A stretch of DNA of 23,649 nucleotides, taken from Flavobacterium psychrophilum (GTDB lineage: Bacteria; Bacteroidota; Bacteroidia; Flavobacteriales; Flavobacteriaceae). The stretch lies in NCBI GenBank assembly GCA_945872875.1, contig CAMCBB010000014.1, positions 1-23,649 on the forward strand, in the 5' to 3' direction. Under the pieces are notes generated by a model. The model made no database searches, had not been told where the DNA came from, and saw only the letters and a list, made by a program, of their open reading frames with translations. Within the stretch, counting starts at the first letter, position 1. Every line of letters begins with the position of its first letter. Positions 1 through 6,272 of the stretch are shown here, one piece after another. Made by a program: the position numbers and the translations under genes.

Positions 1-24
1 GGGTTCCCTAAAAAACCATAAATT

Positions 25-429
25 ATGTTTGATAAAAAGACTAAATCTTATACCGATTTATTGGGTAAAACCAACAGAATAGTAGAAGGAACTTCGATTA
101 AAGGCGATATTGTTTCTCCAGCAGATTTTAGATTAGATGGACATTTAATTGGAAACTTTGAATCAAAAGGTAAATTGGTAATTGGCCCAGCAGGAAGCCT
201 AACCGGAGATGTGCAATGTAAAAATTGCGATATTGAAGGGAAATACAAAGGTAAAATACTAGTAACCGAGTTATTAAATGTTAAATTAAAATCGAGTGTG
301 CAAGGTGAAGTGGTTTGCGGAAAACTTTCTGTAGAACCCGGCGCCGACTTTAGTGCGAGTTGCATAATGAAACCAAATTCTAAATCCAACCAACTAAATG
401 AATCTTCAGTCATCGAAAAAAAAGCCTAA
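25..429 (+). CDS. Bactofilin family polymer-forming protein
   Basis: This 134-residue protein matches the bactofilin family, small proteins that self-assemble without nucleotide into filaments or scaffolds at the cytoplasmic membrane and often recruit cell-wall enzymes. Residues about 18-110 form the expected short right-handed beta-helix pattern: repeated G-x-I/L steps and hydrophobic alternation from NRIVEGTSIKGDI through the GKLVIGPAGSLTGDV stretch to EGKYKGKI. The flanks are polar and low in complexity, as is usual for the family. There is no signal peptide, so it is cytoplasmic or membrane-associated. Its 3' end overlaps the start of the AtpZ-like gene by 32 bases, implying one transcript and probable translational coupling. 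The specific role here (cell shape, wall synthesis, or positioning of a partner) cannot be read from sequence. Confidence 0.93.
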   Translation: MFDKKTKSYTDLLGKTNRIVEGTSIKGDIVSPADFRLDGHLIGNFESKGKLVIGPAGSLTGDVQCKNCDIEGKYKGKILVTELLNVKLKSSVQGEVVCGKLSVEPGADFSASCIMKPNSKSNQLNESSVIEKKA

Positions 430-640
430 TAAATGGTTGGCATTAATTAATATTCCCATTCAAATGGGGGTAGTAATTTTTTTATTTTCGAAACTTGGTA
501 CTTGGCTAGATCAAAACTACCCTAATCCCAAAAATTTATTTGTAAAACTCTTTACCTTAATTGGAGTGGCACTTGCGTTTTATAATATAAATCGACAATT
601 AAAGGAAATCAATAAAATAGACAACAATGAAGAGAAGTAA
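398..640 (+). CDS. AtpZ/AtpI-like ATP synthase accessory membrane protein
   Basis: This 80-residue protein has two predicted transmembrane helices (about residues 14-32 and 46-63), a basic N-terminus (SKKKPNK) and a charged C-terminal tail. The first helix ends in the G-x-W-L-D pattern seen in AtpZ-type proteins. That family is encoded at the head of F-type ATP synthase operons and has been linked to c-ring assembly or ion uptake for the synthase. The location two genes before atpB fits this. The start at 398 lies inside the bactofilin gene (32-base overlap, different frame). It is preferred because the AtpZ-like basic N-terminus begins there and no other ATG lies close by in frame. The gene overlaps the next frame by 14 bases. 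The exact function in Bacteroidota is inferred. Confidence 0.82.
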   Translation: MNLQSSKKKPNKWLALINIPIQMGVVIFLFSKLGTWLDQNYPNPKNLFVKLFTLIGVALAFYNINRQLKEINKIDNNEEK

Positions 641-1025
641 ATTTCAGCCTTTACTTGAAGCTGTTTTTCTTGTAATTATTGCTTTTCTTTTTCATGAATT
701 TTTCATCTATTTTAAATATAATTCTATAATTACTTCTAATTTTAGATATTCAACCCCAACATTGTTCTTGTTTTTTTTCACTTGTTCTGTAATTATATTA
801 TTAATTCTGATAAAAATGAAGAAAAAAAACATCGACAGCGTTGGACAAACCTTTTTATTAGTAACAAGTATAAAAATGGGATTGGCGTATATTTTATTAC
901 ATCCTATTTTAAAAGAAACTAGTGAATTAATCACGCCCGAAAAATCAAATTTCTTTTTAATATTTGCTGAGTTTTTAACAATAGAAACGGTTGTAACTAT
1001 TAGAATGTTAAACAAAAAACAATAA
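627..1025 (+). CDS. Small four-helix membrane protein, DUF6168-like, in the AtpI position
   Basis: This 132-residue, highly hydrophobic protein has about four predicted membrane segments (near residues 10-28, 43-62, 75-93 and 107-125), separated by short basic loops such as KMKKKN. It overlaps the AtpZ-like gene by 14 bases and is followed by the atpB promoter region. I recall this as the DUF6168 family of Flavobacteria, found between AtpZ and atpB; I could not check the assignment. Its position and topology resemble AtpI, a four-helix protein that assists c-ring assembly in other bacteria, but I see no clear AtpI sequence motif. The function is therefore a guess from context. The gene is very AT-rich and the ORF is intact. 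Confidence 0.75.
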   Translation: MKRSKFQPLLEAVFLVIIAFLFHEFFIYFKYNSIITSNFRYSTPTLFLFFFTCSVIILLILIKMKKKNIDSVGQTFLLVTSIKMGLAYILLHPILKETSELITPEKSNFFLIFAEFLTIETVVTIRMLNKKQ

Positions 1026-1093
1026 AACAGAAAAATAGACCCGCTTTTCTCAAAAAAAATAAAAGTTATACTTTTTAATATTAATTTAAATTG

Positions 1094-1101
1094 TACTTTT
1101 G
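1094..1101 (+). promoter_or_regulatory. Predicted -7 element (TAnnTTTG) upstream of atpB
   Basis: TACTTTTG matches the Bacteroidota primary-sigma -7 consensus TAnnTTTG at every defined position. It lies 39 bases before the atpB start, inside the 115-base gap after the DUF6168-like gene. The -33 region (about 1071-1076) is only a T-run rather than a clear TTTG. The core synthase genes may therefore have their own promoter in addition to read-through from the bactofilin gene. Confidence 0.55.
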
Positions 1102-1140
1102 CACCAAATTTGAGAAAATAAATTAAAGAAATTATCAAAT

Positions 1141-2298
1141 ATGTTGTTTTTAAACAAGCCACTTCAGTTTTTATTTGCCGCTTTACTAGCATTTTTTCCT
1201 TTATATAGTAATGCGAATCACAGCGAAAATACACCTGTAAATAATAAGGTAGAAGCAGTTGCAGCTACCCCTGAAAAAAAAGTATTGTCTGAAGACGAAG
1301 CTAAAGATGAAGAAAGAAAAGAGTTTATTCAGCATCACTTATTAGATTCTCACGATTTTCATATTTTTTCTTACGGAAAAAATGCTGAACATAGCGTTGG
1401 ATTCCCATTACCAGTTATTTTATGGGATAACGGTTTTCATATATTTTCGTCTTCTAAATTTGGTCATGGAGAACATGATGCACCTGCAGAAGATGGAGGA
1501 AGTTACTATAAAATCAGCCACCATGATGGTAAAATCTACAAAACAGACGCTCAAGGAACATTAAAAGAAAATGCTGAAGGTCATATTGAAAACAAAAAAC
1601 CAATTGACTTATCAATTACAAAAAGTCTTTTTATGATAATTGTGGTTAGCGTATTAATGTTCTTATTGTTTGCTGGATTAGGTAAATCATACAAAAAGAA
1701 TGGTTCAATCGCTAAAGGAGCAGGAAGATTTTTTGAGCCTATTATTTTATACATCAGAGACGAGATTGCTATTCCAAATATTGGAGAAAAGCACTATAAA
1801 AAATACATGAGTTTCCTATTAACGATATTTTTCTTCATTTGGTTTTCAAATATTTTTGGATTAACACCACTAGGAGTAAATATTACAGGAAATTTAGCAA
1901 TTACTGGAGCTTTAGCTCTTTTAACCTACCTTATTACTACCTTTACCGCTAAGAAAGATTATTGGAAACACATCTTCTGGATGCCAGGAGTTCCAGTTCC
2001 AATGAAATTTATATTGGCACCAATTGAGTTGTTAGGAACGATCATTAAACCGTTTTCATTAATGATTCGTTTGTATGCAAATATGTTGGCAGGGCACGTG
2101 GTATTAATGAGTTTAATTGCATTAATGTATAAAGCAAATAGCATCGTTGGAAGTCCGTTGGCTTTCTTACTATCATTTGTTTTAACATTATTAGAAGTAT
2201 TGGTTGCGTTATTACAAGCGTATATCTTTACAATGTTGGCCGCTTTATATTTTGGTTCTGCTTCAGAAGAGCACCACCACGAAGAGGCGCATCATTAA
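1141..2298 (+). CDS. atpB: F-type ATP synthase subunit a
   Basis: This is the membrane stator subunit that forms the two proton half-channels against the c-ring. At 385 residues it is over 100 longer than the E. coli protein (271). The extra length is an N-terminal region: a signal-peptide-like segment (residues 1-26, ending near YSNANH) followed by about 130 polar, histidine-containing residues, probably periplasmic. Conserved helices follow from about residue 160. The essential arginine is R310 in the segment LMIRLYANMLAGH, and the conserved helix-5 glutamine is Q359 in LLQAYIF. The residues aligned with E. coli E219 and H245 are H319 and E352, a swapped pair as in mitochondrial subunit a. 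The C-terminus is acidic and His-rich (EEHHHEEAHH). It is the first gene of the synthase operon. Confidence 0.97.
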   Translation: MLFLNKPLQFLFAALLAFFPLYSNANHSENTPVNNKVEAVAATPEKKVLSEDEAKDEERKEFIQHHLLDSHDFHIFSYGKNAEHSVGFPLPVILWDNGFHIFSSSKFGHGEHDAPAEDGGSYYKISHHDGKIYKTDAQGTLKENAEGHIENKKPIDLSITKSLFMIIVVSVLMFLLFAGLGKSYKKNGSIAKGAGRFFEPIILYIRDEIAIPNIGEKHYKKYMSFLLTIFFFIWFSNIFGLTPLGVNITGNLAITGALALLTYLITTFTAKKDYWKHIFWMPGVPVPMKFILAPIELLGTIIKPFSLMIRLYANMLAGHVVLMSLIALMYKANSIVGSPLAFLLSFVLTLLEVLVALLQAYIFTMLAALYFGSASEEHHHEEAHH

Positions 2299-2333
2299 TA
2301 GTTTTGAATGTTTAATTTTTAATACATATTTTT

Positions 2334-2525
2334 ATGGAAATTCCTAGAATTATTGGAGCAGGATTAGTAGTTATTGGAGCAGGTATTGGTATTGGTAGAA
2401 TCGGTGGTTCTGCAATGGATGCTATCGCTCGTCAACCAGAAGCTACTGGAAAAATCCAAACAGCGATGCTTATTGCTGCTGCACTTATTGAAGGTATTGG
2501 TTTCGCTGCAATTTTTGCATCGTAA
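2334..2525 (+). CDS. atpE: F-type ATP synthase subunit c
   Basis: This 63-residue hairpin subunit forms the rotor ring. Helix 1 carries the glycine-rich packing run GAGIGIG, the polar loop is ARQPEATGK (about residues 32-40), and helix 2 carries the ion-binding carboxylate E53 in AALIEGIGF. It is shorter than the E. coli subunit (79 residues) because both ends are trimmed. The position that holds Gln in Na+-type rings (helix 1) is I20, and the residue after E53 is Gly rather than Ser or Thr, so proton coupling is predicted. The gene lies 35 bases after atpB. A strong hairpin with a T-tract follows directly, which may favour excess c over downstream subunits. Confidence 0.97.
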   Translation: MEIPRIIGAGLVVIGAGIGIGRIGGSAMDAIARQPEATGKIQTAMLIAAALIEGIGFAAIFAS

Positions 2526-2533
2526 ATTTTTAC

Positions 2534-2575
2534 AACAAAAGTTGTAACGGTTGGTTGCAACTTTTGTTCTTTTTT
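2534..2575 (+). terminator. Hairpin plus T-tract between atpE and atpF (partial terminator/attenuator)
   Basis: The arms 2534-2548 (aacaaaagttgtaac) and 2554-2568 (gttgcaacttttgtt) pair over 15 positions with one G-T wobble and a 5-base loop, followed by C and six Ts. This is the shape of an intrinsic terminator. It sits inside the operon, 9 bases after the atpE stop and about 30 before atpF, so it is expected to be leaky or to act as a 3' stabiliser of an atpB-atpE transcript. No new promoter consensus is visible between it and atpF. Confidence 0.75.
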
Positions 2576-2604
2576 AAAATTACAAAAATTTAAATACATA
2601 TATA

Positions 2605-3105
2605 ATGGAAGAATTATTTGGACATATTTCATTAGGCTTATTCATTTTACAAACAGCATTATTCATTGCATTAATTTTCTTATTGAAAAAATTTGCTTGG
2701 AAACCAATTTTAGATGCTGTAAATGAAAGAGAAGAAGGTATAAAAAATGCTTTACAATCGGCTGAAAGTGCTAAAAAAGAAATGCAAAACCTTAAGTCAG
2801 ATAATGAGAAATTATTAGCTGATGCAAGAGCAGAGCGTGATGCTTTAATGAAAGAAGCTCGTGAAATCAAAGATAAAATGATTAACGATGCTAAAACCGA
2901 AGCGCAAACTGCAGGAGAAAAAATGATTGCACAAGCAAAAGCAGCTATCGAAAGCGAAAAAAATGCAGCAATGGCAGATTTGAAAAATCAAGTTTCTTCA
3001 CTGTCATTAGAAATAGCTGAAAAAGTATTAAGAGACGAATTATCTAACAAAGAATCTCAAACTAAATTAGTTGAGAAAATGTTGGGTGATGCTAAATTAA
3101 ACTAA
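2605..3105 (+). CDS. atpF: F-type ATP synthase subunit b
   Basis: This 166-residue peripheral-stalk subunit has one N-terminal transmembrane helix (about residues 8-28, GLFILQTALFIALIFLL) followed by the conserved KFAWKPIL segment. A long, highly charged alpha-helical stretch (about residues 35-150, rich in A, K, E and D with heptad-like spacing) forms the stalk that holds the catalytic head through delta. Length and architecture match bacterial b subunits (about 156-170). It lies 79 bases after atpE, behind the terminator-like hairpin, and 5 bases before atpH. Confidence 0.96.
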   Translation: MEELFGHISLGLFILQTALFIALIFLLKKFAWKPILDAVNEREEGIKNALQSAESAKKEMQNLKSDNEKLLADARAERDALMKEAREIKDKMINDAKTEAQTAGEKMIAQAKAAIESEKNAAMADLKNQVSSLSLEIAEKVLRDELSNKESQTKLVEKMLGDAKLN

Positions 3106-3110
3106 GCATT

Positions 3111-3638
3111 ATGTCTAGAGCAGCGATTAGATACGCCAAAGCAATATTAGACATTGCTCAAACTTCTGGAAAAGCAGATGCAGTAAAAATGGATATGAAT
3201 TCTATTGTTACAGCAATCACTGATACTCCAGAATTAAAACATTTTCTAACTAGTCCTATTATTAAAATAGAATATAAGAAATCAGCATTGTCTGAAATAT
3301 TTTCAAATGTTCAAGCAGAAACAAATAGCTTATTTGATTTGTTACATGAAAATAAAAGACATGAAATCTTAGAAGATATCGCAATTCAATACAATAGATT
3401 ATACGATGAAAGCAAAGGAGTTGAAGTAGCTAAAGTAACTACTGCGCTTCCAATTACTCCAGAGTTAGAAACTAAAGTATTGGCAAAAATTGCCGAGTTT
3501 TCGAATAAGAAAATTACTATCCACAACATTGTAGATCCAGAAATAATAGGTGGATTTATTTTAAGAGTTGGAGATCAACAATACAATGCTTCCGTAGCAA
3601 GTAAATTAAGTGAATTAAAAAGAGAGTTTAGCAATTAA
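3111..3638 (+). CDS. atpH: F-type ATP synthase subunit delta
   Basis: This 175-residue protein joins the b stalk to the top of the alpha/beta head. The N-terminal six-helix domain begins with the typical RYAKAILDIA segment (residues 7-16). The C-terminal signature is present as DPEIIGGFILRVGDQQYNAS (about residues 142-161), matching the family pattern I-G-G-x-x-x-R-x-G. Length is normal (E. coli 177). It starts 5 bases after the atpF stop and is followed 23 bases later by atpA. Confidence 0.96.
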   Translation: MSRAAIRYAKAILDIAQTSGKADAVKMDMNSIVTAITDTPELKHFLTSPIIKIEYKKSALSEIFSNVQAETNSLFDLLHENKRHEILEDIAIQYNRLYDESKGVEVAKVTTALPITPELETKVLAKIAEFSNKKITIHNIVDPEIIGGFILRVGDQQYNASVASKLSELKREFSN

Positions 3639-3661
3639 AATTCCATTAAAGATATATCAAA

Positions 3662-5239
3662 ATGGCAGAAATTAAACCAGCTGAAATTACAGCAATATTA
3701 AAAAAACAATTATCTGGTTTTGAATCAGGTGCAAGTTTAGAAGAAGTAGGAACTGTACTTCAAGTGGGTGATGGTATCGCTCGTGTTTACGGTTTATCAA
3801 ATGCTCAATATGGTGAGTTAGTACAATTCGAAAACGGATTGGAAGCGATCGTATTGAACTTAGAAGAAGACAACGTTGGGGTGGTACTTTTAGGACCGTC
3901 TACTGGAATCCGTGAAGGATCTACAGTAAAAAGAACACAACGTATTGCTTCTTTAAAAGTTGGTGAGCAAATTGTTGGTCGTGTAGTTGATACATTAGGT
4001 AACCCAATTGACGGTAAAGGACCTATCGGAGGAGAATTGTTTGACATGCCTTTAGAAAGAAAAGCTCCTGGAGTTATCTTCCGTCAGCCAGTAACCGAGC
4101 CATTGCAAACAGGTATTAAAGCGGTAGATGCTATGATTCCTGTAGGTCGCGGACAAAGGGAGTTGGTAATTGGTGACCGTCAAACAGGTAAATCTACCGT
4201 TTGTATTGACACCATCTTAAATCAAAAAGAATTTTACGATGCTGGAAAACCAGTATTTTGTATCTATGTTGCAATTGGGCAAAAAGCTTCAACTGTAGCA
4301 GGAATTGCTAAAATGTTGGAAGAAAAAGGAGCAATGGCTTACACAGTAATTGTAGCTGCTAACGCATCAGATCCAGCACCAATGCAAGTATATGCACCAA
4401 TGGCAGGAGCTGCAATTGGAGAATATTTCCGTGACTCAGGGCGTCCTGCATTAATTGTTTATGATGATTTATCTAAACAAGCAGTTGCTTACCGTGAGGT
4501 ATCTCTTTTATTAAGAAGACCTCCAGGTCGTGAGGCTTATCCTGGTGACGTATTTTACTTACACTCTCGTTTATTAGAAAGAGCTTGTAAAGTAATTGCT
4601 GATGATGATATTGCAAAAAACATGAATGACTTACCAGATTCTTTGAAAGGAATCGTAAAAGGTGGAGGTTCATTAACGGCTTTACCAATTATTGAAACAC
4701 AAGCAGGTGACGTTTCTGCATATATCCCAACTAACGTAATTTCGATTACTGACGGACAAATTTTCTTAGATGGAGATTTATTCAACTCTGGAGTTCGTCC
4801 TGCGATTAACGTAGGTATTTCGGTATCTCGTGTGGGAGGTAATGCACAAATTAAATCAATGAAAAAAGTAGCGGGTACTTTAAAATTAGACCAAGCTCAA
4901 TTCCGTGAATTGGAAGCGTTTGCTAAATTTGGTTCTGATTTGGATTCAGTTACTTTAAACGTAATTGAAAAAGGAAAACGTAACGTTGAAATCTTAAAAC
5001 AAGGTTTGAACTCTCCTTATACAGTAGAAGATCAAGTTGCAATTATCTATGCAGGTTCTAAAAATTTATTGAGAAATGTTCCAGTAAATAAAGTAAAAGA
5101 ATTTGAAAAAGATTTCTTAGAATATTTAAATAATACACATAGAGATACATTAGATGCATTAAAAGCTGGAAAATTAGACGACAACATTACTGATGTTATT
5201 GAAAAAGCGGCTTCAGAAATCTCTGCAAAATATAATTAA
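3662..5239 (+). CDS. atpA: F-type ATP synthase subunit alpha
   Basis: This 525-residue non-catalytic head subunit contains a Walker A motif GDRQTGKS at residues 171-178, the lipid-facing and nucleotide-binding strands around LIVYDDL (264-270), and the arginine finger R390 in GISVSRVGG, which reaches into the catalytic site on beta. It is about 12 residues longer than the E. coli protein, mainly from an insertion at about 311-333 ([20 protein letters not shown] and flanks) between the RLLERA and GGGSLTALP segments. This insertion is common in Bacteroidota. In many bacteria atpG then atpD follow; here only atpG follows, so the catalytic beta subunit must be encoded elsewhere. Confidence 0.98.
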   Translation: MAEIKPAEITAILKKQLSGFESGASLEEVGTVLQVGDGIARVYGLSNAQYGELVQFENGLEAIVLNLEEDNVGVVLLGPSTGIREGSTVKRTQRIASLKVGEQIVGRVVDTLGNPIDGKGPIGGELFDMPLERKAPGVIFRQPVTEPLQTGIKAVDAMIPVGRGQRELVIGDRQTGKSTVCIDTILNQKEFYDAGKPVFCIYVAIGQKASTVAGIAKMLEEKGAMAYTVIVAANASDPAPMQVYAPMAGAAIGEYFRDSGRPALIVYDDLSKQAVAYREVSLLLRRPPGREAYPGDVFYLHSRLLERACKVIADDDIAKNMNDLPDSLKGIVKGGGSLTALPIIETQAGDVSAYIPTNVISITDGQIFLDGDLFNSGVRPAINVGISVSRVGGNAQIKSMKKVAGTLKLDQAQFRELEAFAKFGSDLDSVTLNVIEKGKRNVEILKQGLNSPYTVEDQVAIIYAGSKNLLRNVPVNKVKEFEKDFLEYLNNTHRDTLDALKAGKLDDNITDVIEKAASEISAKYN

Positions 5240-5253
5240 TTAGGCTCAAGGTC

Positions 5254-5296
5254 CTGGGTTTTAGGTTTTAGTCCTAGTACCCAGAACCCCAAACCC
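5254..5296 (+). repeat. GC-rich hairpin element in the atpA-atpG spacer
   Basis: This 70-base spacer contains a GC-rich island unlike its AT-rich surroundings. Positions 5256-5267 (gggttttaggtt) can pair with 5285-5296 (aaccccaaaccc) at 10 of 12 positions. Alternatively 5254-5259 (ctgggt) pairs perfectly with 5279-5284 (acccag). The two folds share bases and exclude each other. No T-tract follows, so it is not an ordinary terminator. It ends 13 bases before the atpG start. The reiterated gggtttt/ggtttt pattern suggests an interspersed repeat, which a genome-wide search would settle. Confidence 0.5.
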
Positions 5297-5309
5297 AATA
5301 CCAAATAAA

Positions 5310-6170
5310 ATGGCAAACTTAAAGGAAATCCGTAATAGAATTACATCCGTTTCATCTACGATGCAGATTACTTCTGCAATGAAAATGGTTTCTGCGGCAA
5401 AACTGAAAAAAGCACAAGATGCAATTACAGCTATGCGCCCTTATGCCGAAAAATTAACGGAATTATTACAAAGTTTAAGCGCTACTATGGACGGCGAAGT
5501 TGGTGGTGATTTTACCGCTCAACGCGAAATAAATAAAGTGTTAGTTGTTGCAGTAACTTCTAATAGAGGTTTGTGTGGTGCTTTTAACACCAATGTTATT
5601 AAGCAAACAAAAGCTATTGCAGATTCATACGCTGGAAAACAAGTTGATGTTTTTTCTATCGGAAAAAAAGGTGGTGATGTATTGAAAAAAACAAACAACG
5701 TTGTTGCTAGTCATAATTCAATTTACGACAATCTTACTTTTGATGCTGTAGCAGAAATTGCAAATGAGTTAACAGAAATGTTTACTTCTGGCGAATACGA
5801 TAAAATTGAAATTGTTTACAATCAATTTAAAAATGCTGCAACTCAAATAGTTCAAACAGAGCAATTTTTACCATTAGCACCTGTAGCTTCAGAAACAGCT
5901 GTTGCTGCTGGAGATTACATTTTTGAACCTTCTAAAGAAGAAATTGTTTTAACATTAATTCCAAAGTCGTTAAAAACACAATTATACAAAGCAATTCGCG
6001 ATTCATTTGCTTCAGAACACGGAGCTCGTATGACCGCAATGCATAAAGCAACAGACAACGCAACCGAATTAAGAGATCAATTAAAATTAACCTACAACAA
6101 AGCGCGTCAAGCTGCAATTACTAACGAAATCTTAGAGATTGTTGGAGGAGCTGAAGCTTTAAAAGGATAA
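5310..6170 (+). CDS. atpG: F-type ATP synthase subunit gamma
   Basis: This 286-residue central rotor shaft couples c-ring rotation to conformational change in the head. The N-terminal helix (LKEIRNRITSVSSTMQITSA, then MKMVSAAKL) and the C-terminal helix (MTAMHKATDNA to TNEILEIVGGAEAL) form the characteristic antiparallel coiled coil. The central Rossmann-like domain contains the conserved SNRGLCGAFN motif (about residues 84-93). Length matches E. coli (287). A terminator directly follows, and atpD/atpC are absent, so this is the last gene of this part of the split synthase operon. Confidence 0.97.
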   Translation: MANLKEIRNRITSVSSTMQITSAMKMVSAAKLKKAQDAITAMRPYAEKLTELLQSLSATMDGEVGGDFTAQREINKVLVVAVTSNRGLCGAFNTNVIKQTKAIADSYAGKQVDVFSIGKKGGDVLKKTNNVVASHNSIYDNLTFDAVAEIANELTEMFTSGEYDKIEIVYNQFKNAATQIVQTEQFLPLAPVASETAVAAGDYIFEPSKEEIVLTLIPKSLKTQLYKAIRDSFASEHGARMTAMHKATDNATELRDQLKLTYNKARQAAITNEILEIVGGAEALKG

Positions 6171-6192
6171 TTTTAAGTATTAACAAAATCAT

Positions 6193-6223
6193 AAAAGAGT
6201 CAACATTTGTTGGCTCTTTTTTT
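6193..6223 (+). terminator. Intrinsic terminator after atpG
   Basis: The arm 6193-6204 (aaaagagtcaac) pairs with 6209-6220 (gttggctctttt) with one G-T wobble and a 4-base loop. The 3' arm merges into a run of seven Ts (6217-6223). It lies 23 bases after the atpG stop and closes the atp operon. An open reading frame extending upstream from the flippase begins inside this hairpin, which argues against that longer start. Confidence 0.85.
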
Positions 6224-6242
6224 ATTACATCGATATTATAAC

Positions 6243-6250
6243 TATTTTTG
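6243..6250 (+). promoter_or_regulatory. Predicted -7 element upstream of the flippase operon
   Basis: TATTTTTG matches TAnnTTTG. It lies 20 bases downstream of the atpG terminator and 22 bases before the proposed TTG start of the flippase gene. I see no clear -33 TTTG at the usual distance. Placement between a terminator and a six-gene operon supports it as the operon promoter. Confidence 0.5.
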
Positions 6251-6272
6251 TTTATCATTAAAGAGAATTACC

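Noticed and set aside
1..21. In-frame codons ending in TAA at 19-21 before the bactofilin gene, possibly the tail of an upstream gene.
   Set aside because: Only six codons are visible, far too few to support a gene call.
707..1234. A 175-codon minus-strand open frame opposite the small membrane protein and the atpB start.
   Set aside because: It runs antisense to two well-supported genes, has AT-rich low-complexity composition and covers the atpB promoter.
6207..6272. An upstream extension of the flippase reading frame starting from a TTG at 6207.
   Set aside because: It starts within the atpG terminator hairpin, has no family-like sequence, and a promoter element lies inside it. The TTG at 6273 fits the family N-terminus.
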